Notes: a model not told the origin generated them from the sequence alone. A stretch of DNA of 64,000 bases from Triticum aestivum (GCF_018294505.1 NC_057798.1:368955370-369019369); one strand, 5' to 3'; counted from the stretch's first letter, positions 23,191-35,830 are shown. Numbers and translations are program-made.

Positions 23191-25140
23191 AGTATACTTT
23201 GTTTCATTTGAACAGCCTTGCAGGTGATGCCTCCTCCGACCCTATGAGCAAGAAAAGTAGATCAGTTAAACTCATGTATGTCAGGCAACAAAGAAAACAA
23301 GGGAACTAAAAAAATAAAATTTAGCAAGTACTCAAAAATGTCTATGTGTTGTCACAAAATGCACCTATAAAGTAGACTACCATTTGTCTTATAACTTCAG
23401 CATTTATACATGTGCAAACAAATTGCTTGCGTCTATAAATATCACTTGCTCACATTTGCTACTGAACTTGCTTATGCATGATGCTTTCGAATAAAAAGAA
23501 CATAAAATTATTAAGCCACCCCACATTCGCCATATAACTTGGAAAACTCATGGTCATCTAGCCTTAAAAAATGGAGGTGCAAACTACGAAGTGCATGCAT
23601 AATTACCTCATTTCTGCCTATCTTCCGGTGTTTTAGCTTCGATTCCTCCTTTTGCATGATCTCTCTGCCTTCCAAATCATCATCTGGTGCACTTGCATTA
23701 CTATCTATGTTTGACGGGCACTTCCATGAAAGATTATCTCTTCACTGCACCTACACTTGTAGCCAATTATTGTCATGTTTTGTTGGTCTGATGGGTGTGC
23801 CTGCATTGGAAAAGAAATGATGCTCATTTTCTTAGTAAAAATATTCGCATATCTAGAACATGACAACACCACTGTCCCCATGCCACCCCAATATTCATCT
23901 TGAAAAAAACACTAGTAAAACGAAACAACTCTACATGTGCCACCCATGCCCCTCTTTAACTTTAGCCTAAGACAAATTTGTTACCTTTGTTTATTCTACA
24001 CCCTGTCGGATTGCCTGTGCATTCCGACCATCACTTTTTTTTCCTTGCCTTGGACATTGTTATGCTGCAAACACAAAAAAGGATATCAGGGAAAAAACCT
24101 TAGTCAATCAAAAATTATTCTGGTTGATGAAAAATGTGTCTCCTTGTAGCAATATAGTTGCATGTTAATGGCTTAGAAACTTGGGAGAGCTTACTGATGT
24201 GCCACTCTAGCTCAATTCCCAATCTAACAAATGACTTACACAACAAAAGCAAGCAACAAATGACAAAAAGTAACCAGACACCCACAAGCCCCTTGCTACT
24301 CAATACTTAAGCAACACACAACCCTCTGGATCTGGCAATTGTGGATCACAAGTCCAGGCAACTCGTATATTGACTTCTGGCAAATTTATTCACCAAAACT
24401 AACCTCAGTCAACATGAATTAAACTAGCAAATTTCTACATCATATTGGCAACTATGGATCACAAGTCCAGGCAACTTCTATTCGAACGCTCCCCAACCTC
24501 TCTAGTTCCAGCAACTCAATTAACATTACTCAGGCAACTCCTACACAATCTCGAAGCAACTCATCAATCCCCCCAACAGAAGTCGTACACAATCTCGAAG
24601 CAACTCAGTTAATATGAGTGAGTCAATTCCTGCACAAATCTTAGGCGATTCCCATCTCGAAGCAATATATTTGAAAAAACACACCCCCAATACCCCCCAT
24701 GATCCCCTGATTCGCCCGCCACAATCATGAGCAAAATATTTGGGAAGGAACATATCCCCTCTCTACGCACATGATCCCCTCCCTCCTCCCTGCGCCCATG
24801 AATCCCCAAATGCAACAACGACCTATGGCCCCTAACCCGATCAGAAATGGAACCGAACAAAATGGTGGGTTGCAACATGACCTTAACTCAGGACTTACAC
24901 ATCGAGTTCGCCACCGAAAATGCAGCGTCACTGGCAGCCTTCACCTGCACCCTCTTAACTTGGAGACAGAGCGCCACGGTGACCTTTTCCCTCCTCCGCC
25001 TTCTTCTGCAGTCCCCGCGCGCGCACCACCATAGCCTCTCACACCTCCATTGTGCACACACACTAAAACAACGCCACCACCCATGACCTCCACGTCTCTG
25101 GCAGATGACGGGCGCTCCAATTTCTGTGGATGGTAAGCGA
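23191..25140. other. Unassigned sequence next to the broken fragment
   Basis: AT-rich to 24700, then GC-rich. No ORF with recognisable similarity. A direct repeat TGGATCACAAGTCCAGGCAA occurs at 24342 and 24455, and phrases such as AATCTCGAAGCAACTCA recur near 24550 and 24590. It could be intron and 5' part of the decayed transposon gene above. No terminal inverted repeats were found. Confidence 0.35.
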
Positions 25141-25513
25141 GATGGGGCGAGCGAGAAGGAAGACATTGGGGGATAGATCGGCACCTCTCCCCTGGTGGTT
25201 TCAAAAACCGTGTCAACGGCACCAAGGCGTGGATGTAGTGGTGGACCCTCCCAACTGAAGTGTGTCATGATGGACGCGCCGAGATGTCCTTGACAAAGTG
25301 ATGAAGAGACCAGAAGTACCAGAAAGGAGTTAGCGCACATAGTTTACCCAGATTCGGGCCTTCAAAGAGTAATACCCTACATCCTTCTTTGTCTTGGCAT
25401 TCATGGTGAGGGGATACCTCATGCATAGGATTAGAATGGTGTTTGATATGTCTACCGAGAGTTTGTTCTAGATGGGATCCACGATGAGGGACCTAGACCT
25501 TGCTTTATATAGA
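25141..25513. repeat. Old gypsy LTR-like remains, left of the Helitron
   Basis: Contains the 'attcgggcc...taataccctac' phrase seen also in the solo LTR near 9000, typical of several wheat gypsy LTRs. Its right end (ctttatataga) joins sensibly to 29375 once the Helitron is removed. The left border is not defined. Confidence 0.4.
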
Positions 25514-25523
25514 CTAGTATAAC

Positions 25524-25543
25524 GCCCGTGCGTTGCCACGGGC
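25524..25543 (-). terminator. Helitron 3' terminal hairpin
   Basis: A 7-bp stem GCCCGTG/CACGGGC with a 6-nt loop. On the minus strand it is followed by 6 nt and the terminal CTAG. This is the rolling-circle termination structure of Helitrons, not a transcription terminator. Confidence 0.75.
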
Positions 25544-27689
25544 TCTTCAAAATTTATAATCAGTATCTTTCATTTATCATCCTCTCATATTGGGTGATTA
25601 TGGGGTGCTCTAATTAGAAATACAACAATCAAATATTAGGAAATTTCACCGAACGAACAACAACGAATAATACGATATCTATCAAACGAATAAAATGAGG
25701 TCATATTTTTGGTCCGTCATGCACTTCTGTTGAAAAGTGCCTATCCCTTTTAGAATCAACCCACTGTTTGCTCGCACGCAAAAAAATACATCTCTTAAGT
25801 GGGGAACCGATCGGTGCCAAAAAGAACTCAAACTCCTATCCAATCTCGACTTCGTGCTCTTCCACTTCCATTGATAAAGATGGGACGTCAAGGGTTTCAT
25901 CATGATGACCTCGAGCAGCCGCCGACATCCCTCCCACATCTACCCTACCCCTGCTGCCGCTTGCACTGTCCTTGCTCCTCGAGGGAGCTAGGGACACAAT
26001 GTTCTCTAGGATGGGCATGACCAGATCCACGAGGAGGCCACATTCTTCCATGGGAACCCAACCAAGCACACCACCCTCCGCAACCATCCAATCCCGGCCT
26101 AACAAAGTCAAGACCCGCCATCGATCCACAAATCAGGCTCGCCGCATCCAGGTTCACTGCAAGTCTGCGACGAGTCTGTAGTCGACATCTTGACTTTGGC
26201 TATCCCCACGGAAGAATCATCGGATCCTGCTTACTTTTACCATCACTTCGTCTCTCCCAAGGCAGCGACACCACCCAGCCAATCACCACCACCGCTTGCG
26301 GCTTGCCTACATAAAATCATGAGAAATCCCCACGGCGGTGCTGTAAGATCACCTTGGCGACCTCGACAGTGACCGACTGGTCTAAGATCTAAGCTAGCCT
26401 CTTTGTAGAAACCAATAGAAGTAGGCATGTGACTCAGATTTGTTCTTTGGTGTGCATGCGTTTCTTGCTGCCCACCAGCTCTTGTCTACAACTCGCCTAT
26501 CTCTGTACCAGCTCTTGGTCTACAACTCGCCTATCTCCATGCTCGAGACGACCAAGCTCGATGCGCAAGCCGCATACGTCTGCTAGAGCTATATCCAGGC
26601 CCTATGATTTTTGGATCACTGGCACTATGGGTGCCAGGACCGGAGTCGCCCTCATCCACCAAGTGGATCAAGGAGGCCCACCACCTAGACTCTACATCGC
26701 AACATTTTGTGTTTTCCTATAAAAAGTAAAGAACCTTCTCTAATAAACGTAAATATAACCTTTTGGTTTTATAGTCTCAACTTTCCTACACTTCAATACC
26801 AGAAGGATTTCTTGGTTTTATTTAATGACCTTCTTGAATGTCATTCACTTAGAAAGGTAGTAATACAATCTGTGATATTAAGGCAAATTATTAGTCATAT
26901 TAAAGTGCAAAAGGCCCTATAGGAGTCAAAGCATGACTTTTATGGTTATACTGTAATTTGCAAGATCTGAGATTTATGCAAGTGTACAATTAGAGAAGAG
27001 CCAATTAAATAGATTTTCACATTCAGAATAGTACGATTAGCAGTAGCACTTCAATTTTTTCATGTTTGATCAGCTTGCTAGGTGGTTATCACTAAGCATG
27101 TTGGAACGATGAGCATAACCTAACTTAGTTCAGTACGTGTTGCTGCAAATTAGTTCAGTACGTACGAAGCTGTTGCTAATTTCAATGCCTGGCTGTTGCA
27201 AGTTTCTAATGAAAAAGTACATCAGGTCAAAGGTCAGGGAATATACACTTTTGTTATCATGGTTGTTTCCTTATAGTGAACAACTTTGATCACCACTTCA
27301 GCAGCTACTATCTATAAGAAGACATTAGCTAAGTAGATATAGGCAAAGAAAGCATGTAGGCAAAACCAGAATTAAAAACATCCTTCTCAATGGAGCTCGT
27401 GCAGTTTGGAAGACCCTAATCATCGATGAGGGACCCCTCCGATGGTAGCATGGCGTGACAATTGCCGTCAATGACGACACCCAAAGTACCTTGCATAATC
27501 CATCGATCCAGTTCGGAACAATCAAGCACATACCTTGCAAAGTGATGTGGATCTGAAGTAGAGGTGGGAAGGTAAAGGCTCAGGTGAGGTGGAATGAGAC
27601 GTTGATATAGACGTGCATGCATGAGAATAAGGCGGTGCCCAGGATGGATCTCCATCGGAGGAGGCCGGATCCGCTGGGGAGGAGGTCGC
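25544..27689. other. Helitron interior, unidentified sequence
   Basis: Mixed-composition sequence with many short ORFs and no recognised domain. A short duplicated phrase (AGCTCTTG.TCTACAACTC) occurs near 26468 and 26510. It may be captured host sequence. I see no gene here. Confidence 0.4.
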
Positions 27690-28450
27690 TGTAGTACCTG
27701 CCATCTGTGCGATGGATCACGGGGCTGGCAGGCAGGGGGAGGGGATAGGAGGGAGCGGGTGGGCTAGAGCGCAGATGGCGGGTGCCCCCGACGACGGCTG
27801 GGAAGGATGGTGGAGGAGGTGGATGAGGATGGCGGCGGCGGCGTCTGCGGTTGCGCCTCGTCCGCAGCCGTGCTGGTGGTGGTCGATGCGAGAGCCGGAT
27901 GGCGTCGGCCAGAATCAGGCAGGGGCGACAAAGATTTAGAGGAGAGAGAGAATGGAGGCGATGAGCGATGGGAGGAAGGGCCACCGGCGATTGGGGTGGC
28001 CTCAGATCCGCCCTCCGTGGCCGCCTATTTCATGGGACGAACACCCGTGCTCACCGTCGGGCTCGCCTTCGGCCGCTGCCTCGCCGACATTCACGACGTA
28101 GAGCCCCTTCCTCCGATCCCATTTGCCAGGGAGGCAGCGCCATCCTTCATCGTAGAGAACGAGTCCACACTGAGATCCCAACCAGATCGTGATTGCGCCT
28201 CCCCAAACCGCAGCGGCACATCCCACTCCATCAACGACCAACCTATATGAGGCGGAGGGTCAGTGTAGGACGCGAGCGCCGTCACCATGGACGTGGGGGA
28301 CGCCGTAGGTGGGAAGGAGGCGGCGACGGCGTCTGTGTCAGGAAGATCGCACGACGGTGGCGGCGTTTACTCGAGGGGATCGAGAGGAGCTGCGTTTGGT
28401 GCCGGGTGGGTTCTTTGGTGCGTGCGTGGGGCTGGAGATTGTGATAGGTG
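27690..28450. other. GC-rich Helitron cargo
   Basis: A GC- and CpG-rich block with several overlapping open frames on both strands (for example plus 27807-28250, minus 27984-27580). The predicted proteins are Arg-, Pro- or Gly-rich low-complexity with no recognised domain. It could be a captured first exon or promoter of a host gene. The coding strand cannot be decided. Confidence 0.35.
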
Positions 28451-28481
28451 ATCAGGTGAGGGCGTGCCATACTGGATCGAT

Positions 28482-29208
28482 AGCCTTACCATACCTGGTG
28501 GTAATTTAAATTTATTACCATATTCGATATTTCCCGAGTTATGGCCTTACCATACCTGGATTGATAGCCTTTGGGGTAATTTACATTTATTACCATATAA
28601 TTACCATATTCAAAATTTCCTGAGTTATGACCTTACCATACCTGGATTGATTTATTACTATACGTGGATTAATTATGATTTATTACTATATGATTTATTA
28701 CTATACGTGGATAACCTTACCATACCTGGTGGTAATTTAAATTTATTACCATATTCGATATTTCCCGAGTTATGGCCTTACCATACCTGGATTGATAGCC
28801 TTTGGGGTAATTTAAATTTATTACCATATTCGATATTTCCCAATTTATGGCCTTACCATACCTGGATTGATAGCCTTTGGGGTAATTTAAATTTATTACC
28901 ATATAATTACCATATTCAAAATTTCCTGAGTTATGACCTTACCATACCTGGATTGATTTATTACTATACGTGGATTAATTATGATTTATTACTATACGTG
29001 GATAGCCTTACCATACCTGGTGGTAATTTAAATTTATTACCATATTCGATATTTCCCGAGTTATGGCCTTACCATACCTGGATTGATAGCCTTTGGGGTA
29101 ATTTACATTTATTACCATATAATTACCATATTCAAAATTTCCTGAGTTATGACCTTACCATACCTGGATTGATTTATTACTATACGTGGATTAATTATGA
29201 TTGATTAC
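28482..29208. repeat. Higher-order tandem repeat near the Helitron 5' end
   Basis: Units restart with CCTTACCATACCTGGTGGTAA at 28482, 28713 and 29004 (spacing 231 and 291 bp). Each is built from subunits of roughly 60-75 bp sharing CTTACCATACCTGGATTGAT. The middle unit carries one extra subunit. The spacings are multiples of three, leaving one plus-strand frame open for 246 codons (28464-29204). Confidence 0.85.
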
Positions 29209-29374
29209 CATAAATACGTTGGGTATTGCCGGTCAGACGAGAAAAGAGAAAAACCGGTGGGAGGGGCTGGTGGGAGGTGGGACGAAGAAAAACCGATTGA
29301 AAATAAACTGGTTGAAAATAAACCGGTTGAAAGTGGGGGGACTATTCAACCAATTCGTCCATTAGGAGTAGAGA

Positions 29375-30348
29375 TAGGAGAGGTTTGGGGTTTATACGGA
29401 GAAGATATCAGATCGATCTGGCCCCCGCCGTCTGCCTTGGTGTACATGTCTGCCGCGCTCTCCTTGTTAGGGTTCCTTAATGCTATTTGGGCCTAGTGTG
29501 CCCTGGTCAAGGTCAAGGTCGAGCTCCTTTTCGTTAGGCACCCTAGGTCTGGGACCCCGTTAGTAGCCCCCGAGCATGACGGAGGTCGCGAGCATCAGTG
29601 CTTCAAGATCTCCGTCGGGCTCTTCTTCGTGTGCCTCAGGCCTCCTGAGCTACTTGCAGGGAGGTCATGTCCCTTTCTGGTGTTGATGATGCCGTCGTAT
29701 CGTCTTTGGATGTCTGGGCCGTACAGAGCCCATTGGGCTGATCCATTAGTCGTGCAAGCTCCGTCTTGGAAGCGATTCATATGCCTATACTTTATTAGGG
29801 GGGCGGTCGGAGCAGCACTTCTGAAAAGCGATCCAACCATTACCGCTTCTGTCGCCTCACATTTAGGGTTGATGCAAATGGCCACTGCCTCCTCTGTCAT
29901 TCCGAAGTGGGTCATTTAGTCAATTTGTCATCGGATCGTCCCGACGCCGCACCTGAGTGGGCCAGTGACCAAAAGAAGTCCCCACTGGCCCGGAGCAATT
30001 CACAACGTCTGATTGAGACGGTCTAGTTGCCGGAGAAGTCTACGATGTCGTGGTTGGGACCTAACAAGGAGAAACAGGTCCCGCTCCTGCTACTCTAGAA
30101 CTTGGTGGTTCACAAGGAGTTCCTCTTTCGTGGACTTCGATTTCCCCTAAGCACGTTCGCCTGAGGGTTCCTCACCCACTATGGGCTCCAGCTACATCAT
30201 TTCATGCCAAGTGGGGTGTTGCATTTGTCTTGCTTCATAACTTTCTGTGAGTGCTTCCTAGGAATGCCGCCCCACTTTAACCTCTTCAGGTATTTCTTTG
30301 AGGTAATTCCTCACCTGAAGAGGGGCAAGATCCCCTGACGCGGTAGCA
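29375..30348. repeat. Old gypsy remains right of the Helitron
   Basis: Degraded LTR-like sequence (29375 to about 29570, then a GTAGCCCCCGAGC phrase common near gypsy LTR borders), followed by a decayed coding region. It ends where Athila element D starts at 30349. Internal borders are uncertain. Confidence 0.5.
30045..30338 (+). pseudogene. 'Putative gypsy type transposon' (Transposase_28-like) ORF fragment
   Basis: One frame of 97 codons from ATG 30045 to TGA 30336-30338, broken by two inner stops: TAG after LLLL and TGA before GFLTHYGL. It contains FPLSTFA, GFLTHYGLQLHHFMPSG, HLSCFITFCECFLGM and PHFNLFRYFF. That run matches, from memory, the N-terminal domain of a plant gypsy-associated protein family (PF04195-type). 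The rest is lost where element D inserted. The protein's role in that family is poorly known. Confidence 0.6.
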
Positions 30349-30376
30349 TGATATGTTCATGCTGCATCATGTTTTC

Positions 30377-31943
30377 TGATACGTCTCCAGTGTATCTATA
30401 ATTTTTTATTATTTCATGCTATTATATTATCCATCTTGGATGTTTTATATGCATTAATATGCTATTTATATCATTTTTTGGTACTAACCTATTAACCTAG
30501 TGTCGAGTGCTAGTTGTTGTTTCTTTTGCTTGTTTTGTCGTTTACAAAAAATCAATACCAAATGGAGTCCACGCGGAACGAACATTTTTGAGAATTTTTC
30601 TTGGACCAGAACACAACTACGAAGCTTCGGGAAGAGGCCAGAAGACCCACGAGGGAGCCACAAGCCATAGGGAGCACCCTAGGGGGGAGCCCCTAGGCTT
30701 GTGGGCCCCTCACAACTCTCCTAACCCTAATATCCGCTCTATAAATACCCAAATATTCCCCTTAAGTCAGGGGGCACACTAGAAATACTTTTCCGCCACT
30801 GCAAGTTTCTGTTCTCATGAGATTCCATCTTGGGGCCTTTCCCGACACTCTACAGGAGGGGGATTTGATCACGGAGGGCCTCTACACCAACCTTTCTCCC
30901 TTTCTGATGATATGTGAGTAGTTTACCAAAGACCTATGGTTCCATAGCTAGTATCTAGATGGATTCTTCTCTCTCTTTGATCTTCAATACAATGTTCTCC
31001 TCGATGTTCTTGGAGATCTATTCGATGTAATCTTCTTTTGTGGTGCGTTTGTTGAGATCCGATGAGTTGTGGATTTTTGATAAGATTATCTATGAGTATT
31101 ATTTGAGTCTTATCTGAAATCTTTATGCATGATTAAGATAGCTTTGTATGTCTCTCCAACCTATAGATTTGGTTTGGCCAACTAGATTGGTTTTTGTTGC
31201 AACGGGAGAGGTGCTTTGTGATGGGTTCAATCTTCCGGTGTCCTCACCCAGTGACAGTAGGGGTAGTGAGGCACGTATTGTATTTTTGCCATTAAGGATA
31301 AAAGGATGGGGTTTATATCATATTGCTTGAGTTTATCCCTCTACATCATGTCATCTTGCTTAAGGCGTTACTCCGTTCTCATGAACTTAATACTGCTGGA
31401 CAGAGGTCGATGTGTGGAGTAATAGTAGTAGATGCAGGCAGGAGTCGATCTACTTGTCACGGCATGATCCCTATATTCATGAACATTTCCTTAGATGTCG
31501 TCATAACTTTGTGCTTTTCTATCAATTGCTCAACAGTAATTTGTTCAACCACCTTATGTGTTCTGTTAGGAGAGAAGCCTCTAGTGAAATATATGGCCCC
31601 TGGGTCTATTTCTCATAATATATTTTCAGGTCTATAAAACTAAAACCCTAAAGATACCTTGCTGCAATTTATTTATATTTACTTTATTTTGCCTTTTATT
31701 TATCTTTTATATCTATCTTTATCAGATCTCACTCTTGCTAGTGACCATGAAGGGATTGACAACCCCTTTTTCGCGTTGTGTGCAAGTGTTTGTTAGTTTG
31801 TGCTGGTGCATCTATTGGGGACTTTCTTGTGCCTCCTACTGGATTGATACCTTGGTTCTTAACTAAGGGAAATACTTATCTCTACTTTGCTGCATCCCCC
31901 TTTCCTCTTCAAGGGAAAATTAACGCAAGCTCAAGAAGTAGTA
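30377..31943 (+). repeat. 5' LTR of element E
   Basis: 1567 bp, TGATACGTCTCC to AGTAGTA (the terminal CA has become TA). TATA box TATAAATA at 30740-30747. Short ORFs inside are not supported. Confidence 0.9.
30740..30747 (+). promoter_or_regulatory. TATA box in element E 5' LTR
   Basis: TATAAATA follows a GC-rich block. The same box is conserved in the 3' LTR at 36204-36211 and in LTR F near 39525. Confidence 0.6.
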
Positions 31944-31954
31944 GGAAGAATTTC

Positions 31955-31971
31955 TGGCACTGTTGCCGAGG
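31955..31971 (+). other. PBS of element E
   Basis: TGGCACTGTTGCCGAGG, 11 bp after the LTR. Differs by three transitions from the Athila-type site in A and C. Confidence 0.75.
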
Positions 31972-32169
31972 AGGTTCTACATCAAGCCTACCATGTACCT
32001 ATCATAAACTCTCATCTCTTGCATTACATTATTTTCCATTTGCCTCTCGTTTTCCTCTCCCCCACTTCTAAAATGTTTTCAGAAAAACACAAAAATATTT
32101 GAATTTTTATTCGCCCTTATTCCGTTCGTCTTTTCGTTTGCTTGTGTGCTAAATTGCTTGCTTGCCATC

Positions 32170-33016
32170 ATGTCTGAATCTGGGGAGATTATCGTTGAAA
32201 AACTAGTAATAATATTGAAGAAAAATATGATGAGTTTGCTAATTATGACCCTCTTGAAAAAGAACCTACTATCATGCACACTGAAAAACTCCGTGTGGGT
32301 ATCGGTAATATTATTGGAAAATGTGTTATTCAAGATTTCTTTACTTCTGCCGGTACGTTACCTATGATAGGAGGGTCGATTCTTAACAAAACTAATAGCC
32401 TTGCAGATGCAATATCTTTACTTATAGTTGAACTTGAAATACAATTTGTTCACATTCATCCATGCATTCAAAGGATCTTCCTAGAATTTTCTAATATTCA
32501 TGATCCTACTGTTAAGCGTGTAACCACTATATTTCTAGCTTATGAATTTGAGCATATCATGAAAGAAGCTAGGGATTTTTTTGGTCATTATAATATTAAT
32601 GGTGGCTGCCCTCATATATAGGAGATCATCTTTAATCAAGAAGAGATAAGGAGATTACAATCTCCAAATTATGACGCTTATAATGAAAATATAAAGAAAA
32701 AGGTTCCTCTAGATGTATTGGTTGATAAGATTTCTGAACTCAATGATATTTTGCTATACAAAATAATGGGCTAGGGCGTGTCCTGAAATAAATACTTAGA
32801 GATAATCAAAGGAACGTTTATAATGAAGAAATATATATCACATATAAGGGACCAAAGGAGGAACCTCCTCCTCCTAAACTTGATATCATAGATCCGTATC
32901 CTATTAAATTTAGCCCTTCTGATTATTTTTGCTTGCCTCAAATAAAGGTTGATGCTGAAAGGAGGGAATATGAGATGAGCATGGACAATCTCCCTCACTT
33001 TTACTACAATACCTAG
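32170..33016 (+). pseudogene. Gag-like ORF of element E
   Basis: Starts MSESGEI at 32170. A frameshift near 32200 is followed by a long frame (to TAG 32619-32621) containing HTEKLRVGIGNIIGK, SILNKTNSLADAISLL and VKRVTTIFLAYEFEHIMKEA. Past that stop the frame continues through RRLQSPNYDAYN and DVLVDKISELNDILL, and breaks again near 32774. A final part carries ITYKGPKEEPPPPKLDIIDPYP and ends MDNLPHFYYNT. There is no zinc knuckle or pol motif. The mostly helical first part could be gag-like; that is inference. It is unrelated to the ORF of A-C at the level I can see. Confidence 0.55.
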
Positions 33017-35830
33017 ATCTATGCATTATGCCTAGCTAGGTGCATTAAACAACAGCGCTTGTTGGGAGGCGACCCAATTTTATTTTGTGATTTTTGTTTT
33101 TGCTTCTGTTTTTTCAAAAAATGCACAATATTACTTCTGTAATAATTGTGCTTACGTGTTTTAATTAGTGTTTGAGCCAAGCAAGACCTTTGGGATGTTT
33201 TGGTATATCGTTGATTTGATTTTGCTGGAAAAACAGAAACTTTTGCACCCAGTCGTAGAATTTTCAAAATTCACAAAAACATGCTTTTGATCTAACTTAT
33301 TTTTACATGAGATTTATATACAAATTTCCCAGGTTTCTCCTAAGTTTTCAGAATTGTTGGAGTTACAGAAGTATACGAAATTTGCAGATTGCTACAGACT
33401 GTTCTGTTTTTGATAGATTATGTTTTCTTTGTGTTGTTTGCTTATTTTGATGAATCTATGGGTAGTATCGGGGCGTATGAACCATGGAGAAGTAGGAATA
33501 CAGTAGATATAACACCAATATAAATTTAGAATGAGTTCAAAACAGTACCTAAAGTGGTGATTTATTTTATTATACTAACGGATCTCACGAGTTTATTGTT
33601 GAGTTTTGGGTTGTGAAGTTTTCAAGTTTTGGGTAAAGATTTGATGGATTATGGAATAAGGAGTGGTAAGAGCCTAAGCTTGGGGATGCCCAAGGCACCC
33701 CAAGGTAATATTCAAGGTCAACCAAGCATCTAAGCTTGGGGATGCCCCAAATGGCATCCCCTCTTTTGTCTTCGATCAATCAATAAATTTACTTGAGGCT
33801 ATATTTTTATTCACCACATGATATGTGTTTTGCTTGGAGTGTCTTGTATTATATGAGTCTTTGCTTTTTAGTTTGTGACAATCATCCTTGTAGTACACAC
33901 CTTTTGAGAGGGACACACATTAGTCGAGAATTTATTAGAATAATCTATGTGCTTCACTTATATCTTTTGAGCTAGGCAGTTGCTCTAGTGCTTCACTTAT
34001 ATCTTTTTGGAGCACGACGGTGGTTTTATTTTGTAGAAATTGATGAAATCTCATGCTTCACTTATATTATTTTGAGAGTCTTAAATATAGTATGGCAATT
34101 TTCTCAGAGTATGAATTTGGTCCTAATATGATGGGTATCCAAGAGGATACAATAAAAACTTTCATAAAGAGCATTAAATATATGAGAAGTTTGATTCCTT
34201 GCATTTTTTTGAGATATAAAGATGGTGATATTAGAGTCATGCTAGTAAGTAATTGTGGATTAGTAGATATACTTGTGTTAAGGTTTGTGATTCCCCAAGC
34301 ATGCACGTATGGTCTATCATTATGAGATGAAGTTAGAGCATGATTTATTTTTGATTGTCTTCCTTATAAGTGGCGGTCGGGGACGAGCGATGGTCTTTTC
34401 CTACCAATCTATCCCCCTAGGAGCATGTGTATTAGTACTTTGCTTTGATGGCTAATAAATTTTTGCAATAAGTATGTGAGTTCTTTATGACTAATGTTGA
34501 GTCCATGGGTTATACGCACTCTCACCCATCCACCATTGCTAGCCTCTTAAGTACCGCACAACTTTTGCCGGTGCATTAATCCCACCATATACCCTTCCTC
34601 AAAACAACCAATTACCAACCTATTATGGCATTTCCATAGCCATTCCAAGATATATTTCCATGCAACTTCCACTGTTCCGTTTATTATGACACATACCATC
34701 ATTGTCATATTGCTTTGCATGATCATGTAGTTGGCATAGTGTTTGTGGCTTGGCCACCATTCATATTTTGTATACATGTCACGCTAGATCATTGCACATC
34801 CCGGTACACCACCGGAGGCATTCATATAGAGTCATATCTTTGTTCTAGTATCGAGTTGTAATTCTTGAGTTGTAAGTAAATAAAAGTGTGATTATCATCA
34901 TTACTAGAGCATTGTCCCATGTGAGGAAAGGATGATTCCCTCATAAGTTGAGATGAGACTCCAGACTTAAAATTGAAAAATGAGGCCAAAGAGCCCAAAA
35001 TAAAAAAGAGATCAAAGAGCCCAAAAAAAGAAAAAAAGAAAAAAAATGAGAGAAAAAGAGAGAAGGGACAATGTTACTATCCTTTTGCCACACTTGTGCT
35101 TCAAAAATAGCACCACGTTCTTCATGATAGAGAGTCTCCTATTTTATCACTTTCATATACTAGTGGGAATTTTCCATTATATAACTTGGCTTGTATACTC
35201 CAATGATGGGATTCCTCAAATTGCCCTAGGTCTTCGTGAGCAAGCAAGTTGGATGCACACTTACTTAGTTTTATTTTGAGCTTTCATACACTTATAGCTC
35301 TAGTGCATCCATTGCATGGCAATCCCTACTCACTTGCATCGATTTCAATTGATGGGCATCTTCACCCATTAATTTGCCTAGTTGATGTGAGACTTTCTCC
35401 TTTTTGTCTTCTCCTCACAACCTCCACCATACTTTATTCCACCTATAGTGCTATATCCATGACTCACGCTCATGTATTGTGTGAAAGTTGAAAAGGCTTG
35501 AGAACATTAAAATTATGTAACAATTGCTTGGCTAGTCATCGGGGTTGCTCATGATAAATACTTTGTGTGATGAAGATAGAGCATGGCAAGATTATATGAT
35601 TTTGTAGGGATAACTTTCTTCAGCCATGATATTTTGAGAAGACATGATATCTTTATTAGTATGCTTCAAGTATTATTGTTTCTATGTCAATATTAAACTT
35701 TTGTTTTGAATATTATGGATCGGAACATTTGTGCCACAATAAGAAAAATTACATTGATAAATATGTTAAGTAGCATTCCACATAAAAAATATGTTTTTAT
35801 CATTTACCTACCCGAGGACGAGCAGGAATA
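33017..35830 (+). other. Non-coding internal half of element E
   Basis: No supported ORF. Two PPT-like motifs lie at 33676-33689 and 33732-33745. A purine-rich block lies at about 34975-35065. The sequence is the plus-strand counterpart of the non-coding halves of A-C. Confidence 0.65.

Larger units (their letters stand above)
25514..29374 (-). mobile_element. Non-autonomous Helitron candidate
   Basis: On the minus strand it begins TCTCTACTCCTAATGG at 29374 and ends with a GCCCGTG/CACGGGC hairpin, GTTATA and CTAG at 25514. It is flanked by A (5') and T (3'), the A/T target of Helitrons. Length is 3861 bp with no TSD, as expected. No Rep/helicase ORF is visible, so it is non-autonomous. Both flanks look like parts of one gypsy LTR-type sequence. 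The ends fit known plant Helitron rules; no homologous empty site has been checked. Confidence 0.68.

Noticed and set aside
22644..25140. CACTA or Mutator element with defined ends
   Set aside because: No CACTA ends, inverted termini or TSD found; only an internal protein resemblance supports a DNA transposon.
24888..25340. 150-codon minus-strand ORF as a gene
   Set aside because: GC-rich sequence with overlapping frames on both strands, no recognisable domain; runs into LTR-like sequence.
27580..28250. Arg/Pro-rich ORFs in the GC-rich block as host genes
   Set aside because: Several equally long frames on both strands, low-complexity products, no domain; reported only as possible captured DNA.
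28464..29204. 246-codon ORF over the tandem repeat as a real gene
   Set aside because: Its openness follows from repeat units being multiples of three; AT-rich composition, no domain, no gene context.
28482..29208. CRISPR-like array
   Set aside because: Units are contiguous tandem repeats without unique spacers, in a plant nuclear genome.
32146..32367. 73-codon ORF starting at 32146 as a separate gene
   Set aside because: It is the out-of-frame start of the broken gag-like ORF of element E.
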